Numbered from the stretch's first letter, positions 9,196 through 18,574 are shown. The stretch: DNA of 53,176 nucleotides from Candidatus Lambdaproteobacteria bacterium RIFOXYD2_FULL_50_16 (GCA_001783695.1 MFNE01000026.1:74948-128123); one strand, 5' to 3'. The notes: a model not told the origin generated them from the letters alone. Made by a program: numbers and translations.

Positions 9196-9358
9196 GAGAA
9201 TAGGGGAAGTTTTGATAGAATTGACCAATTAGGTTAAACGATTGGATGAGCAAAGGTTGACCATTTTAGGTTAGATCGTCAAGGTTACTAAGTGCTATGC
9301 AGTCTAGATCTACAATGGTATTCTAAAATCAACCGGTTTTTTTATTTATAGGAGCGCA

Positions 9359-10570
9359 ATGAACACAAAGATTGATCTGCACCAAACCGTTTTGGCCCTT
9401 TCAGAGGCATTGGATTTGGTTGGTGTTGACGGGTTGCAACACGGAAAGCGGGTTGCTTACATGATGGTACAAGGTTGCTCGGGACTGCCTCCGATTTTAA
9501 ATGAAACGGAAATGTTTCAGTTAGGGATGTTACATGACATAGGGGTAAGCAGCACCGAAACCCATCAATATTTAGTAAAACACTTAGCTTGGGAAGGGGC
9601 TGAAGAACACTGTGATGTGGGTTTTCACCGGTTAATGCGCTTTGCACCCTTGGTTAAACTCGCGCCTTATGTGTTACACCACCACACCCGCTGGGATGAA
9701 TACCCCAGTTTAGGGGTACCCCCAGACGTCGCCTTAATTGCGAACTGGGTTTTTTTAACAGACCGGGTGGATGTAATGGCCGCAGGGCATTATGCCCATG
9801 ATATATTAGAAAAAAAAGAAGAAATCATTGCCAAGGTCGGTTACTTAAAGGGGCGTTATTTCGCCCCTGAATTGGTGGAGTTATTTTTACGGCTTTCTGG
9901 AAACGACGCCTTTTGGTTGGACCAAGAGCCGCGCCATTTGGTTCAATTTTTACAAAATGAAGTGGCTAGGTTACCTTTGGTCGATATTAGTTACAAAGAA
10001 CTAAAGAGTTTAGCCCAGATTTTTGCAGAGATCGTAGATACCAAAAGCCAGTTCACCCACGAACATTCGCTAGGGGTGGCTAGGTTGGCTAAGTATTTGG
10101 CGGTGCAATTCAAGGTGGATTCGGAAAATATAGAGCGCATTGAAATTGCGGGTCTGCTTCACGACTTGGGAAAGCTACAAACCCCAGACGAAATCTTAGA
10201 TAAACCAGGTCCATTGGACGAAGGGGAGCGCGCTCGGCTGAACCATCACAGCTACGAAACTTTTCAGATCTTGCATAAAATTACCGGCTTAGAGGATGTG
10301 GCTAATTGGGCTGCGTTACACCACGAATCCCCCAATGGTAAAGGATATCCCTTTCAACGCAAAGGGGGGGATTTGCCGATTGAGGCCCGGATTATTGCCG
10401 TTGCCGATGTGTTTCAAGCATTGGTGCAAAATCGTCCTTACCGCGTGGGTTTACCTGACTCAAAGGTTCGCCAGATCATTTTGGATTTTGCTGCGACCGG
10501 CAAATTGGACTCTGAAATTGCGAGTTGGGTTGCTGAACGGGTAGAAATATGTCGGCCTTTGGCGCAGTAG
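9359..10570 (+). CDS. Tandem HD / HD-GYP domain protein (c-di-GMP phosphodiesterase)
   Basis: The C-terminal half (about 215-400) is an HD-GYP domain with LLHDLGK, HHSYET, LHHESPNGKGYP and the RIIAVADVFQAL helix, the metal-binding set of enzymes that hydrolyse c-di-GMP. The N-terminal half (about 10-190) looks like a second, divergent HD domain: MLHDIG, then HHHTRWDEYP in place of GYP, and TDRVD. No receiver or membrane segment is present. ATG at 9359 follows GGAG by four bases. It is divergent from the MltF-like gene and lies upstream of a hemerythrin. With the cyclase at the window start it gives the region both halves of c-di-GMP turnover. Confidence 0.92.
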   Translation: MNTKIDLHQTVLALSEALDLVGVDGLQHGKRVAYMMVQGCSGLPPILNETEMFQLGMLHDIGVSSTETHQYLVKHLAWEGAEEHCDVGFHRLMRFAPLVKLAPYVLHHHTRWDEYPSLGVPPDVALIANWVFLTDRVDVMAAGHYAHDILEKKEEIIAKVGYLKGRYFAPELVELFLRLSGNDAFWLDQEPRHLVQFLQNEVARLPLVDISYKELKSLAQIFAEIVDTKSQFTHEHSLGVARLAKYLAVQFKVDSENIERIEIAGLLHDLGKLQTPDEILDKPGPLDEGERARLNHHSYETFQILHKITGLEDVANWAALHHESPNGKGYPFQRKGGDLPIEARIIAVADVFQALVQNRPYRVGLPDSKVRQIILDFAATGKLDSEIASWVAERVEICRPLAQ

Positions 10571-10605
10571 GTAAGGCATTACCTTTATATTGCATCAATG
10601 GTTGG

Positions 10606-10634
10606 TTGACCATTAGCTTCGGCTCTTTTAGAGT
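10606..10634 (+). promoter_or_regulatory. Putative sigma-70 promoter of the second bacteriohemerythrin
   Basis: TTGACC (10606-10611) and TAGAGT (10629-10634) have a 17-base spacer and lie about 35 bases before the hemerythrin ATG. The ribosome-binding site GGAGG follows an unusual run of G residues (around 10654-10664). Confidence 0.42.
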
Positions 10635-10670
10635 ACCTGTTAATATACTTTAGAGGGGGGGGGAGGTGTT

Positions 10671-11111
10671 ATGGGCTCTGCTGTTTGGTCTGCTGACCTA
10701 GAAGTGGGCCTGCTTTGGCAGGATCACCAACACAAGCGTTTTTTTGTCATTCGGGACCAGCTAGCCCGTAGCTCAAAGCTAGAAGACAAACGGTCTTTTA
10801 AGTTGGCCCTGTTACAGCTTGAAAATTATGTGCAAGACCATTTCTCCTTAGAAGAAATCTACATGAACCAGTCTAATTACCCTGGTTCAGCAGACCACTT
10901 TAAGGAACACCAAATCTTTATCCATAAACTCAACCGCGCCAAGCGGGAGTTTAAGTTGTACCTAAAGGAATTGGCGGAAGAAGGTTACACCGGAACCAAC
11001 CCTTGGCTGGACCTTAGCCTGGATTTAGAGATTTGGTTTGTAGAGCATATCAACGGGACGGATCGCAGGTTGGCCAATTGGATTATAAGTCATCCAGTAC
11101 AGCCCACCTAG
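10671..11111 (+). CDS. Bacteriohemerythrin (second copy)
   Basis: A 146-residue hemerythrin-fold protein, divergent from the copy at 4280. Ligand motifs: WQDHQHKRFF, HFSLEEIYM, HFKEHQIF and WFVEHINGTDRRL, giving the expected His and Glu/Asp ligands for a di-iron site. The ATG has a strong GGAGG six bases upstream. Monocistronic: the ODP-linked kinase ends 12 bases downstream on the other strand. Probably an O2-binding protein for sensing or delivery near the inner membrane; which partner it serves is not evident. The internal region after the fourth helix start is a little longer than usual. Confidence 0.92.
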   Translation: MGSAVWSADLEVGLLWQDHQHKRFFVIRDQLARSSKLEDKRSFKLALLQLENYVQDHFSLEEIYMNQSNYPGSADHFKEHQIFIHKLNRAKREFKLYLKELAEEGYTGTNPWLDLSLDLEIWFVEHINGTDRRLANWIISHPVQPT

Positions 11112-11123
11112 TTTTGGCCGTGT

Positions 11124-12026
11124 TTATTGGGGCAGTTCAATAATAAAACAACTGCCTTGGCCCTCGATAGAAGTGACCCTAAATTTTCCTCCCATCAATT
11201 GGCAAAGCTCTTGAGTCAGGAGCAGACCCAGTCCGCAGCCCTTTTCGGCTTGGGTTCCTGGTTGCGATAAAAAGGGTCCATTCGACAAGAGTTCAGCAAT
11301 CCGTGGTTCACTCATCCCCACCCCCTGATCGGTCACCGATAACCGCACCCAGGCCTCTACTAATTCGCCATCCACCGTGATTCGGCTTGCTGGCGGAGAA
11401 AATTTGATTGCGTTGGAGATGAGATTACGAATAATCGTTTGCAACATATTCAAATCTGTGGTGACTTCCAACCCTTGCGGAACCAGGTTGACCAATTCGA
11501 CCCCTTTTTTACGGGCTAGTTCGTCGTAAAGATAGACCTGTTCTTTAAAAATCGTATTTAGTTTTAATCTATTAGGCTGTGGTTTGAGCTTTTTATTTTG
11601 GGTGCGGGTCCATTCTAAGAGATTGTCGATAAGCTCCATAGTCCCCACCGAAAGATGGTGGAGCATGTTGATAAAATCTTTGCGCTGGGTCTCGTCAAAC
11701 TTGTCATAAGACTCGGCCAGCCCTTGGGAAAGCCCCACTAAATTAGCAAAAGGGGCGCGTAAATCGTGAGCCATGATCTGTAATAACCGTTCGCGGGTTT
11801 TATTAGCCTCAATTAGTTCGGCTTCTAGTTTTACCTTGGCGTCCAGTTCGATTCGTAGGGTTTTCTTGCTGTGGTTTATATCGTAAATCGTTGCGGTCAA
11901 AAGACTGGCTTTGACTTGGCTAAGGTAGGCCAGACAACGCATGTTAAGCGCTTTTTCTGCCAAATTGCGGTTGGCTTCTCTGACCTCGGCTAGATCACGA
12001 GTGCGATTTTTCGAAGTGTCCTTCAT
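11124..12026 (-). CDS. Soluble histidine kinase partnered with an ODP oxygen sensor
   Basis: The 300-residue kinase has no transmembrane segment or recognisable sensor domain. It has an N-terminal helical/coiled region (about 1-85), HisKA with phospho-His in MAHDLRAPF, and HATPase (about 185-300) with NLISNAIKF, DQGVGM and GCGLGL. Its ATG overlaps the TGA of the upstream ODP gene (ATGA), a strong sign of coupled translation and partnership. The simplest reading is that the di-iron protein supplies the O2 or iron signal that this sensorless kinase lacks. No dedicated response regulator is adjacent. Kinase identity is firm; the sensing link is inferred from gene order. Confidence 0.88.
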   Translation of the reverse strand: MKDTSKNRTRDLAEVREANRNLAEKALNMRCLAYLSQVKASLLTATIYDINHSKKTLRIELDAKVKLEAELIEANKTRERLLQIMAHDLRAPFANLVGLSQGLAESYDKFDETQRKDFINMLHHLSVGTMELIDNLLEWTRTQNKKLKPQPNRLKLNTIFKEQVYLYDELARKKGVELVNLVPQGLEVTTDLNMLQTIIRNLISNAIKFSPPASRITVDGELVEAWVRLSVTDQGVGMSEPRIAELLSNGPFLSQPGTQAEKGCGLGLLLTQELCQLMGGKFRVTSIEGQGSCFIIELPQ

Positions 12027-12763
12027 GGGTGATGGAGGTCAATCCCGCAGGGGAGTTTTCTTAAGTGCTCCATAGCCTGTCCAATGTAGTCACCCTCTAA
12101 TATAGAACCATGTTGAGGTAAAATCCGCCTGATGTCCAAGCCTCGAATCCGGTCTAAAAAATCGACTAACACTTTATTAGAGGGGATAATAATCTGGTGC
12201 CAACGATTCATAGATTCAAAGACATGCTCCGTGGCAAATAAAGACCAATGGTCTGACAATCCCCCAAAAAGGTCGGAGGTAAACAGGCTTTTGGTTTCGT
12301 GATCGTAGGTGATAATGCCAAAAGGCGAATGGAGGTATGGGGTATGGAAAAATTCTAAGACCCGCCCGCTTTTGAGTTTTAATTGGTAGTGGTTTTTGTC
12401 CACCTCAAAAAATTTAGAATGCACCCCATAATGTTGAATCAATCGGGTTTGACTAGAGTGGTTTATCAGTAACAAGTCAGGTCGCCCAATCAAATCCTCA
12501 ACCACTGCCACGTTGCCACAAACATCGGGGTCTTGATGGCTTAAAACTAGGTGACTGATCTCCTCTGGGTTGACTACGTCGATCACCTTGCGCATTACCA
12601 CCGCAAAATGTGGGATCGAGCCTGGATCAAATAGGATCACATCCTCATCATCGAGTAAAAGATAAGGGTTGCAATGGAGGTCAGCTTCCCGATCATAAAA
12701 TCCTACCCAATAAATGTCGCGCAAGATAGCAATCGCATTTTCGTAATCTGGAGATCGGCCCAC
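12023..12763 (-). CDS. ODP-type oxygen-binding di-iron protein (metallo-beta-lactamase fold)
   Basis: A 246-residue stand-alone flavodiiron-like lactamase domain without the flavodoxin half. The metal motif reads SHQDPDV: compared with HxExDH of flavodiiron enzymes, the Glu is Asp and the last His is Val. Other ligands are visible as His in TPYLHSPF, Asp in FTSDLFGG and His in LPQHG. This matches the oxygen-binding di-iron protein (ODP) group known from Treponema chemotaxis, which binds O2 rather than reducing it. The start is GTG at 12763 with AGG seven bases upstream. The stop overlaps the histidine kinase start, so the pair probably forms an O2/iron-sensing system. Confidence 0.85.
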   Translation of the reverse strand: MGRSPDYENAIAILRDIYWVGFYDREADLHCNPYLLLDDEDVILFDPGSIPHFAVVMRKVIDVVNPEEISHLVLSHQDPDVCGNVAVVEDLIGRPDLLLINHSSQTRLIQHYGVHSKFFEVDKNHYQLKLKSGRVLEFFHTPYLHSPFGIITYDHETKSLFTSDLFGGLSDHWSLFATEHVFESMNRWHQIIIPSNKVLVDFLDRIRGLDIRRILPQHGSILEGDYIGQAMEHLRKLPCGIDLHHP

Positions 12764-12885
12764 GAGGTTGCCTGTAAAGGGTTCAAAGATAGGTACTTAT
12801 TGGATAGGTTAATCCATTGCGGGACCCTTGACAATTTATTTCCATTGCAAATCCTAGCTAAACTAAACACGAACCTTGCAAGCTG

Positions 12886-15800
12886 TCAGACCAAACGTTG
12901 CAACAAGTCTAGCTCTTGTTTGAGTTGCTCTTTTAGCTCGCTGCTTTCGGGGAAGCGGTCCAGAACAAAAAGGGCGGTGCTGATCACGTCGAAAAAGCGG
13001 GGATTTTTAGGAAGGGTTTTTAGACTGCAATATTTATCCAAGATCCGGGTTCGCAGCCTTCCTTCATCGTGGTAAACCCGCCAGACCCCAGATTGTTCTG
13101 CAAGGTCAAATTTATTTAACCCACTAGAACGATCCCAGAAATCAACGGATAATTGCATGACTTTGACCACTAATTCCCGTAAATCAGCTCGTTTCGCCTG
13201 TAAACCCGAGACCGGGCCTAAGGCCAAAATCCAATCGCCGCCTTTGGCCACCTGAACCAAGTTGGCACTTAAGGGTTCTAATAGGTCAGAGACCGTTTTA
13301 AGGGACTCTAACTTCTGCCACTCACCTGCTTGCGCTTCAGGATCCTGTTTGGTTATTTGATCTATACTAATTGGCAGAAACAATGCATCAAGGCTTGGTA
13401 GAATCTCGGTCTCTATGGCGAAGAGGCCTTTTGCGGTTTTATTGGCAAAGATAGGTTTAAACCCGAAATCAAGCAAAAGGATTGGTTGGAGGTTGGTATC
13501 TAGGGTTTGCAGTAGCAAGTCCCGAGAAAGGGACAGTCGGCTGCGGGCTTGCTCTAAAAACATGACCTGGGAGCGTAAGGCCTCGTTTTCGGCGATTTGC
13601 AGATGCATTTCAATGCGGGCAATCAACTCTTGCTGAAGAATGGGTTTGCTCAAATAGTCATTTGCGCCTGCTTCGAGCGCCATGCCTAGGTCGCCAGCCT
13701 GATTGCGGGCGGTCAAAAGTAAGATAGGAAGCTGTTTGGGAGTAAACTGCTGACGAATCCTGGTTGAAACCTCGAACCCATTAAGAATCGGCATCATTAC
13801 ATCTAAAAGTACCAAGTCAGGGCTGTACTCCTCTAATATTTCCAGCCCCTCTGGTCCACCCGTCGCCAAAAGGACCTCAAATCCATGTTGTTCCAAAATC
13901 CTTTGTAAGAGGGCCCGGTTGCCTGGTTCATCATCAATCACTAAAAGTTTAACCCCTCTAGGATCCGTCTTCTTTTGGTTTAATGAAGAACTTGCCGGGC
14001 TCCAATCAATCCCTTCCTTTGGTATTAAAACGGGCGGGTTTTCCCCTTGCCCGGCTCTGGGCAAACTGAAACTAAACCGACTCCCTTGCCCAGGGCGGCT
14101 GTCTAACTTAAGTTCACCCCCTTGAAGCTCAATTAATTTAAGGGTTATCGAAAGCCCTAATCCGGTTGAGCCCATTTCGCTGACCACGGGTCCAGCTTGG
14201 GTGACAAATCGTTCAAACAGTTTAGACCAGTTTTTTCGAGCAATACCTTGGCCCGTATCTTCAACACTAATCCACACCAAATTCGGCATAACCTCCGCAG
14301 ACAAAGTAACATGGCCTGATTCGGTATATTTGATGGCATTGCCTAAAAGATTAAATAAAATCTGTTGTAGTCGGCTTTCGTCGCCAAGCACCCAGGGCAA
14401 GTCTGGGGGGAGGTTAAAGACCAGCTTTAGGTTTCGATCCTTGACCAAGGGAGTTAAGAGATCAAGCACCATCCTGGCCATAGGAGCGAAGTCCAGAGGC
14501 CTGATATCTAATTTAATTTTACCGTTTTTTAAAGAAGAAAAATCCAAAATATCACGGATTAAATTGGTTAATTTTTTCCCCATTGAGGTCACCAAGCGCA
14601 TCTGGTCTTGTTCGGCAGCGGTGAGTTTTGGGCCAATGGTTTCTAAAAGATTTTCGGTTAAACCAATCATCCCAAAAAGGGGGGTGTTTAATTCATGGCT
14701 GGTGTTGGCCAAAAAATCGTCTTTAAGTTGGTCGAGCCGGGTCAATTCCAGGTTTTTATGCTCGATTTCGTTTACATAGGCGGTCTTTTGTTCCAAAAGT
14801 TGCCGACTGGTCTCGATCACCTTAACATCCATCAAACGGATTCGGTGGGCCAAGGCAAAAACCAGAAGCAGCACAGACGCGGTTAACCCAAGATGCACGG
14901 CTTGATCCACCAATAAACTGCCTTTGACCACCGCTAAAAATTGCAATGCCAACGCGATACCAGAGGTCTGCATAATAAAAAAGGCGGCGAGAAAAAAGCT
15001 GGAACCAGGGACTTGGCGAAGACGACAATAAAACCCTAATAAGAACATCCCACTAAAAACCGCCAATGAAAAGAGAACCAAGATCTTTGAGGCCAATTGG
15101 TAATCAATCCAAAATAACAAGGGCAAATTGACCCATAACGCCCAACTTAATATTTTAAAAGGCCAAATTAGCTGGGGGTTATGCTGTTTAATCGCCAAAA
15201 ATTGCAAAGAGAAGCGCAATGAGGTCAACAGCAACAAATGCACCATTAACCCAAACAGCCGGTTATAGGTCCAAGTGCTTAAGTCAGGGATTAGGTAAAA
15301 CCGAAACAACCCATCAAATACTGAAAAAGTAAATATCCCAGACAGGATCATTAAAGAATATTCAAAAAATACTTGGTCCTTTAAAATCAGGTAACTAAAG
15401 ATTGAAAGAAAAAAGGTAAACAACAATAAACCATAAAAAAGCCCATGAAATAAGAGATTCCCATTTCGGTTACGTGCCAATTGTTGGGGGGTATAGAGGC
15501 TAAAAATGAGAGGAACCGAGCCCTCATCTTCGATTCGCAGCAGGTGGGGGCCATTTTTTAGGTGAAACAATGGCATTAAATGAAACTCACTCAGCTGAGC
15601 GAGCGGTACGGATTCACCGGCCTTTAAGGGGCCACTTGGGTCAAGCAGGTTCCAAAATTCCACTTTATCTATTAAGGGAGAACCTAATTCTAAATAATAA
15701 TCCTCATCTCCTGTCAAAGCAGATAGATAAAACCAATAGGCTGAATTCGAAAAGCCGAAATTATAAACTTGACCTTGTCCTTTGGTGAATTGCCCAGATT

Positions 15801-15960
15801 GGTAGGCAGCAAAGGCTTGATCCCTTGTCAGTTGACCAGTTGAGTCTTTTAAATATTCAATTTTTAACTCGGCTGCTGGTGCTAAATTAGGGGTCAAAAG
15901 GCACCAAAATAAGCATAGCAACCATCCAATTCGTTTGGGCAAAAGGGGCCTCGCAAACAT
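12886..15960 (-). CDS. 7TMR-DISM hybrid sensor histidine kinase
   Basis: A 1024-residue membrane kinase. A signal peptide (to about residue 29) precedes a periplasmic 7TMR-DISM extracellular domain (about 30-160), then seven hydrophobic segments (about 185-390), a coiled coil, HisKA (phospho-His in TSHELNTPL), HATPase (NLLGNAIKY, DTGQGI, STGLGL) and a receiver (about 675-795, Asp in LLDVMMPILNG). The last ~220 residues form a coiled coil, a PAS-like stretch and a C-terminal block with WRVYHDEGRLRTRILDKY and LPKNPRFFDV. I recall a similar block in other 7TMR-DISM hybrid kinases but cannot name it. The ODP-kinase operon lies 122 bases downstream on the same strand. Confidence 0.9.
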   Translation of the reverse strand: MFARPLLPKRIGWLLCLFWCLLTPNLAPAAELKIEYLKDSTGQLTRDQAFAAYQSGQFTKGQGQVYNFGFSNSAYWFYLSALTGDEDYYLELGSPLIDKVEFWNLLDPSGPLKAGESVPLAQLSEFHLMPLFHLKNGPHLLRIEDEGSVPLIFSLYTPQQLARNRNGNLLFHGLFYGLLLFTFFLSIFSYLILKDQVFFEYSLMILSGIFTFSVFDGLFRFYLIPDLSTWTYNRLFGLMVHLLLLTSLRFSLQFLAIKQHNPQLIWPFKILSWALWVNLPLLFWIDYQLASKILVLFSLAVFSGMFLLGFYCRLRQVPGSSFFLAAFFIMQTSGIALALQFLAVVKGSLLVDQAVHLGLTASVLLLVFALAHRIRLMDVKVIETSRQLLEQKTAYVNEIEHKNLELTRLDQLKDDFLANTSHELNTPLFGMIGLTENLLETIGPKLTAAEQDQMRLVTSMGKKLTNLIRDILDFSSLKNGKIKLDIRPLDFAPMARMVLDLLTPLVKDRNLKLVFNLPPDLPWVLGDESRLQQILFNLLGNAIKYTESGHVTLSAEVMPNLVWISVEDTGQGIARKNWSKLFERFVTQAGPVVSEMGSTGLGLSITLKLIELQGGELKLDSRPGQGSRFSFSLPRAGQGENPPVLIPKEGIDWSPASSSLNQKKTDPRGVKLLVIDDEPGNRALLQRILEQHGFEVLLATGGPEGLEILEEYSPDLVLLDVMMPILNGFEVSTRIRQQFTPKQLPILLLTARNQAGDLGMALEAGANDYLSKPILQQELIARIEMHLQIAENEALRSQVMFLEQARSRLSLSRDLLLQTLDTNLQPILLLDFGFKPIFANKTAKGLFAIETEILPSLDALFLPISIDQITKQDPEAQAGEWQKLESLKTVSDLLEPLSANLVQVAKGGDWILALGPVSGLQAKRADLRELVVKVMQLSVDFWDRSSGLNKFDLAEQSGVWRVYHDEGRLRTRILDKYCSLKTLPKNPRFFDVISTALFVLDRFPESSELKEQLKQELDLLQRLV

Positions 15961-16327
15961 GGTTAGCCTATGTAAATATTTGAAATTAAAATGGTGTTAA
16001 TCAACCTGGGCCCAAAGTAGCCCAAAATGTCCCGGCAATTTTCTTGTTTCTTGTCTTTTAACAAGCTAGGGTTTTAACACCAGCAAAGTCGGTGTTCGTT
16101 TCGACGAATTCCGCCTTGAGGAGCCCTAGAGCGTGAAGGCCGTTACACCTCCTCCAACGAACCTTTCGTTCTGGGCTCCTTTAGGGTTATCCTGCAATTC
16201 AGCCCTAAGTCCATCGGAAACCAGTCCAAAGTTTTACCCGTCCCGCAAGTGTTAGGCTTTGCGGGGCGGGTAAGACGACTCATCTTAACAAACCTAGCTG
16301 GCTTAGGTACAAGAAAAGTCGGATTTT
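15961..16327. other. Hairpin-rich 367-base intergenic segment, candidate structured RNA
   Basis: No gene is visible, but several inverted repeats are packed together. They are AACACC 16076-16081 with 16091-16096; TTCGT 16095-16099 with ACGAA 16104-16108 closing a TTCG tetraloop; AGGAGCCC 16119-16126 with 16173-16180; AACGAA 16156-16161 with 16165-16170 (3-nt loop) nested inside the last; TTAGGG 16181-16186 with 16203-16208; and a 15-bp stem with one mismatch, 16234-16248 with 16259-16273. The last stem is about 55 bases beyond the PAS gene stop and may help end that transcript, though no U-run follows on either strand. The remainder could be a leader of the 7TMR kinase or an independent RNA. 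It does not match tmRNA, RNase P or SRP RNA by eye. Confidence 0.4.
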
Positions 16328-18547
16328 TTATATCTTCAGATCTTCCTTTAGAACTAAAACCACGGTGCCCTTTAGATGGTGCCCTTGGATGGTGACCTGA
16401 GATAGGTTCTGTTTTTTGGGAGTGTAGGGCAGTTTTAGGGAAAAAGTGAGATCTTCTTCAGTCTGCGAGCTCAACTGTTCAATAAGCTGGTTTCGAGCTG
16501 AAGTATCAAAAAGGCTTAAAAAGTCCTCTAACGTACTGTCCTTTTTGGGGTCTAGTCCCAGCAATCGACCAGCACCTTCAGACCACCTACAACAGTCTTT
16601 ATCGAGATCAATTACTCCACTATGGAGTCCGCTTTGGTTTTCCAAAACCGCCACTTGATTTGTTAGTTGTTTAAGTTGGGCTTTGGCTTCAACCAATGGA
16701 CTTTGATTACGCAAAATCAGTAAGATTTGGTTGGCCAGGACTGGGATCATTCGGACTGCAAAAACCTGGGGCCCCCTGGCGGTGGGCAGGGCAAAGTTAA
16801 TCGATACTTGGGCGCTACCTTCAGCGATTTGGGCCAACCCTTTTTCCACTTTATCCCAAGGCTCACCAGAAAACGCCTGCGCAAAGGAATGACCAATTAG
16901 TTTGTGCGCACCAATTCCCAATTCCTCGAAATCTCCCAGTTGATACCCACAAACCACCCCTTTAGGGTCCAACCAGAGATAGATATCCCCAAACGCTTTG
17001 AAAATAGTAGAGACCTCGATTCGCTTGGCCAGACTTTCGTATTGTAACTTTTTCCGCGCAGTCACATCCCGAATCACCACTACAAAAAATTCCGCCCCAC
17101 GGTTTTCAATAAAGTGACTCGAAACCTCGGCTTCAAACTTACTGCCATCTTTGCGGCAGCCGACAGTTTCAATAAGGGCTCGGCCACGCGCCTTGGTATG
17201 TTGGCTGATAGTTTGCCACTGGGAAAGTCCCTTTAAGTTATCGTCTATATCAACAACACTCAACTGCCTCAATTCTTCGTCCGTATAACCAAAAATAGAA
17301 AGCATTTGTTCATTAAAATCAACAATGCGTCCTGTATCTGCGGCCAAAATAGCAAAAGCGTCAGCACTTTTATCGATCATCTCTTTGAAAAAAACCGCCT
17401 TTTCTTGATTTTCATAAAATTCACTCAAGTCTTGCAAAACGGCTAGAAACCCTTGGGGAACCCCCTGGCTGATCTGTGGAACGTAGGTTGTTAAGCAATG
17501 ACGACGACCCAATTTGGGATGATTATAATCAATGTCGAACTGCACCTTTTTGCCAATTAACGCTTTTTCGATCCAAGGTAAGGTCTGTTCAGCCAAGAAT
17601 TTGGGAAGGATGTCGTCCACTTTTTTGTTTAAAACATCCGACATAGGTCGATTTATCCAATCACAATAGCTGCGATTTACGTAAAGATATTTTTTGCGTT
17701 GGTCGATATAGGCCACCATGAGGCTAGTGGAGTCCCCCAAACTACCCAAAATCCGCTGTTCCCCAGCGGCGCGCTGTGGGCTAACGTCCTGAATCAACAT
17801 TAAACCAGAGAGTTCTGCATTGGATAGCGCTTGGGGCAAGAGGTGAACCAATAATTCTAACTCTTGAACTACCACTTCAAAAAGGCTTCCTTTGCCCTCA
17901 ATAGCGGACTTGCAAGCCAATTGATGGGCCGTAAACTTTTCACCAAACTGAGAAAGATCGAGCGGCTTGCCCGTTAAATCGTCAGGGGCTAGGCCTAAGC
18001 GGTATAAGATTTCACCGCCAGCTAGCAACACGTTTAACGAGGAATCAAACCAAACAACCGCTGTGTTGGGTAGGCTTTTAAACAAGCCATTCATAAAGCT
18101 CTGTAAATCTTGTAGCTTTCTGCTTATCCGCCTAAAGTATTGGGTAAATTTGTGTCCGATTTGAATAGGGTCATTAGATTTGACCCAATAGTCTTCCGCC
18201 CCCATTTCCGCCGCTTTTTGGTCATTTTCCGTTTGGAAATGTTCCCCTACTAGAATTATAGGGACCCCTTTGGCGTAAAGACTGCTGATTAAATTTTGCG
18301 CTTTTTCCCAAGCTCCAGGTGTATCAATTTCGGCGATTATTAAATCGGCAATATGACTCCATTCACCCGAAGGGTTCTGATTTGAATCAATTAGCTGAAA
18401 CTGGGGCTGCATCTCCAGATAGGTCTTTGCTGCGTCCCAGGAAGGATCGAGGAGCAAAATCCGGCGGCGACGTTTTGTAAGGAGATAGTGGGGCATGGCC
18501 TGTCTTAAAAAAGTTAGACAATCGGATCGTAGCGGATTAACCCACAA
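16328..18547 (-). CDS. Degenerate-receiver multi-PAS protein with no output domain
   Basis: About 739 residues if begun at TTG 18547 (AAAAGG nine bases upstream); an ATG at 18496 is the alternative. The N-terminus (about 25-135) looks like a receiver fold but lacks a clear phospho-acceptor motif. Four to five PAS domains follow: about 150-260, 270-385, 390-500 (classic FGYTDEELRQLS and RDVTARKK), 510-630 and a C-terminal one near 650-735. No kinase, GGDEF, EAL, HTH or chemotaxis domain is present, and the protein ends in the last PAS. It lies 27 bases after the ZIP transporter gene. It may be a sensory adaptor for a separate kinase; that is inference. Confidence 0.75.
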   Translation of the reverse strand: MWVNPLRSDCLTFLRQAMPHYLLTKRRRRILLLDPSWDAAKTYLEMQPQFQLIDSNQNPSGEWSHIADLIIAEIDTPGAWEKAQNLISSLYAKGVPIILVGEHFQTENDQKAAEMGAEDYWVKSNDPIQIGHKFTQYFRRISRKLQDLQSFMNGLFKSLPNTAVVWFDSSLNVLLAGGEILYRLGLAPDDLTGKPLDLSQFGEKFTAHQLACKSAIEGKGSLFEVVVQELELLVHLLPQALSNAELSGLMLIQDVSPQRAAGEQRILGSLGDSTSLMVAYIDQRKKYLYVNRSYCDWINRPMSDVLNKKVDDILPKFLAEQTLPWIEKALIGKKVQFDIDYNHPKLGRRHCLTTYVPQISQGVPQGFLAVLQDLSEFYENQEKAVFFKEMIDKSADAFAILAADTGRIVDFNEQMLSIFGYTDEELRQLSVVDIDDNLKGLSQWQTISQHTKARGRALIETVGCRKDGSKFEAEVSSHFIENRGAEFFVVVIRDVTARKKLQYESLAKRIEVSTIFKAFGDIYLWLDPKGVVCGYQLGDFEELGIGAHKLIGHSFAQAFSGEPWDKVEKGLAQIAEGSAQVSINFALPTARGPQVFAVRMIPVLANQILLILRNQSPLVEAKAQLKQLTNQVAVLENQSGLHSGVIDLDKDCCRWSEGAGRLLGLDPKKDSTLEDFLSLFDTSARNQLIEQLSSQTEEDLTFSLKLPYTPKKQNLSQVTIQGHHLKGTVVLVLKEDLKI

Positions 18548-18574
18548 ATGCCAAAGCCTTTTAAATATTTAAGA

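Noticed and set aside
14201-14779. 192-residue frame antisense to the 7TMR hybrid kinase
   Set aside because: Lies wholly opposite the conserved HATPase/HisKA coding region; it is an antisense shadow.
16066-16273. tmRNA, RNase P RNA or SRP RNA in the hairpin-rich gap
   Set aside because: The tmRNA GGATTCGAC start and T-loop end, the RNase P conserved core, and the SRP tetraloop core are not present on either strand.
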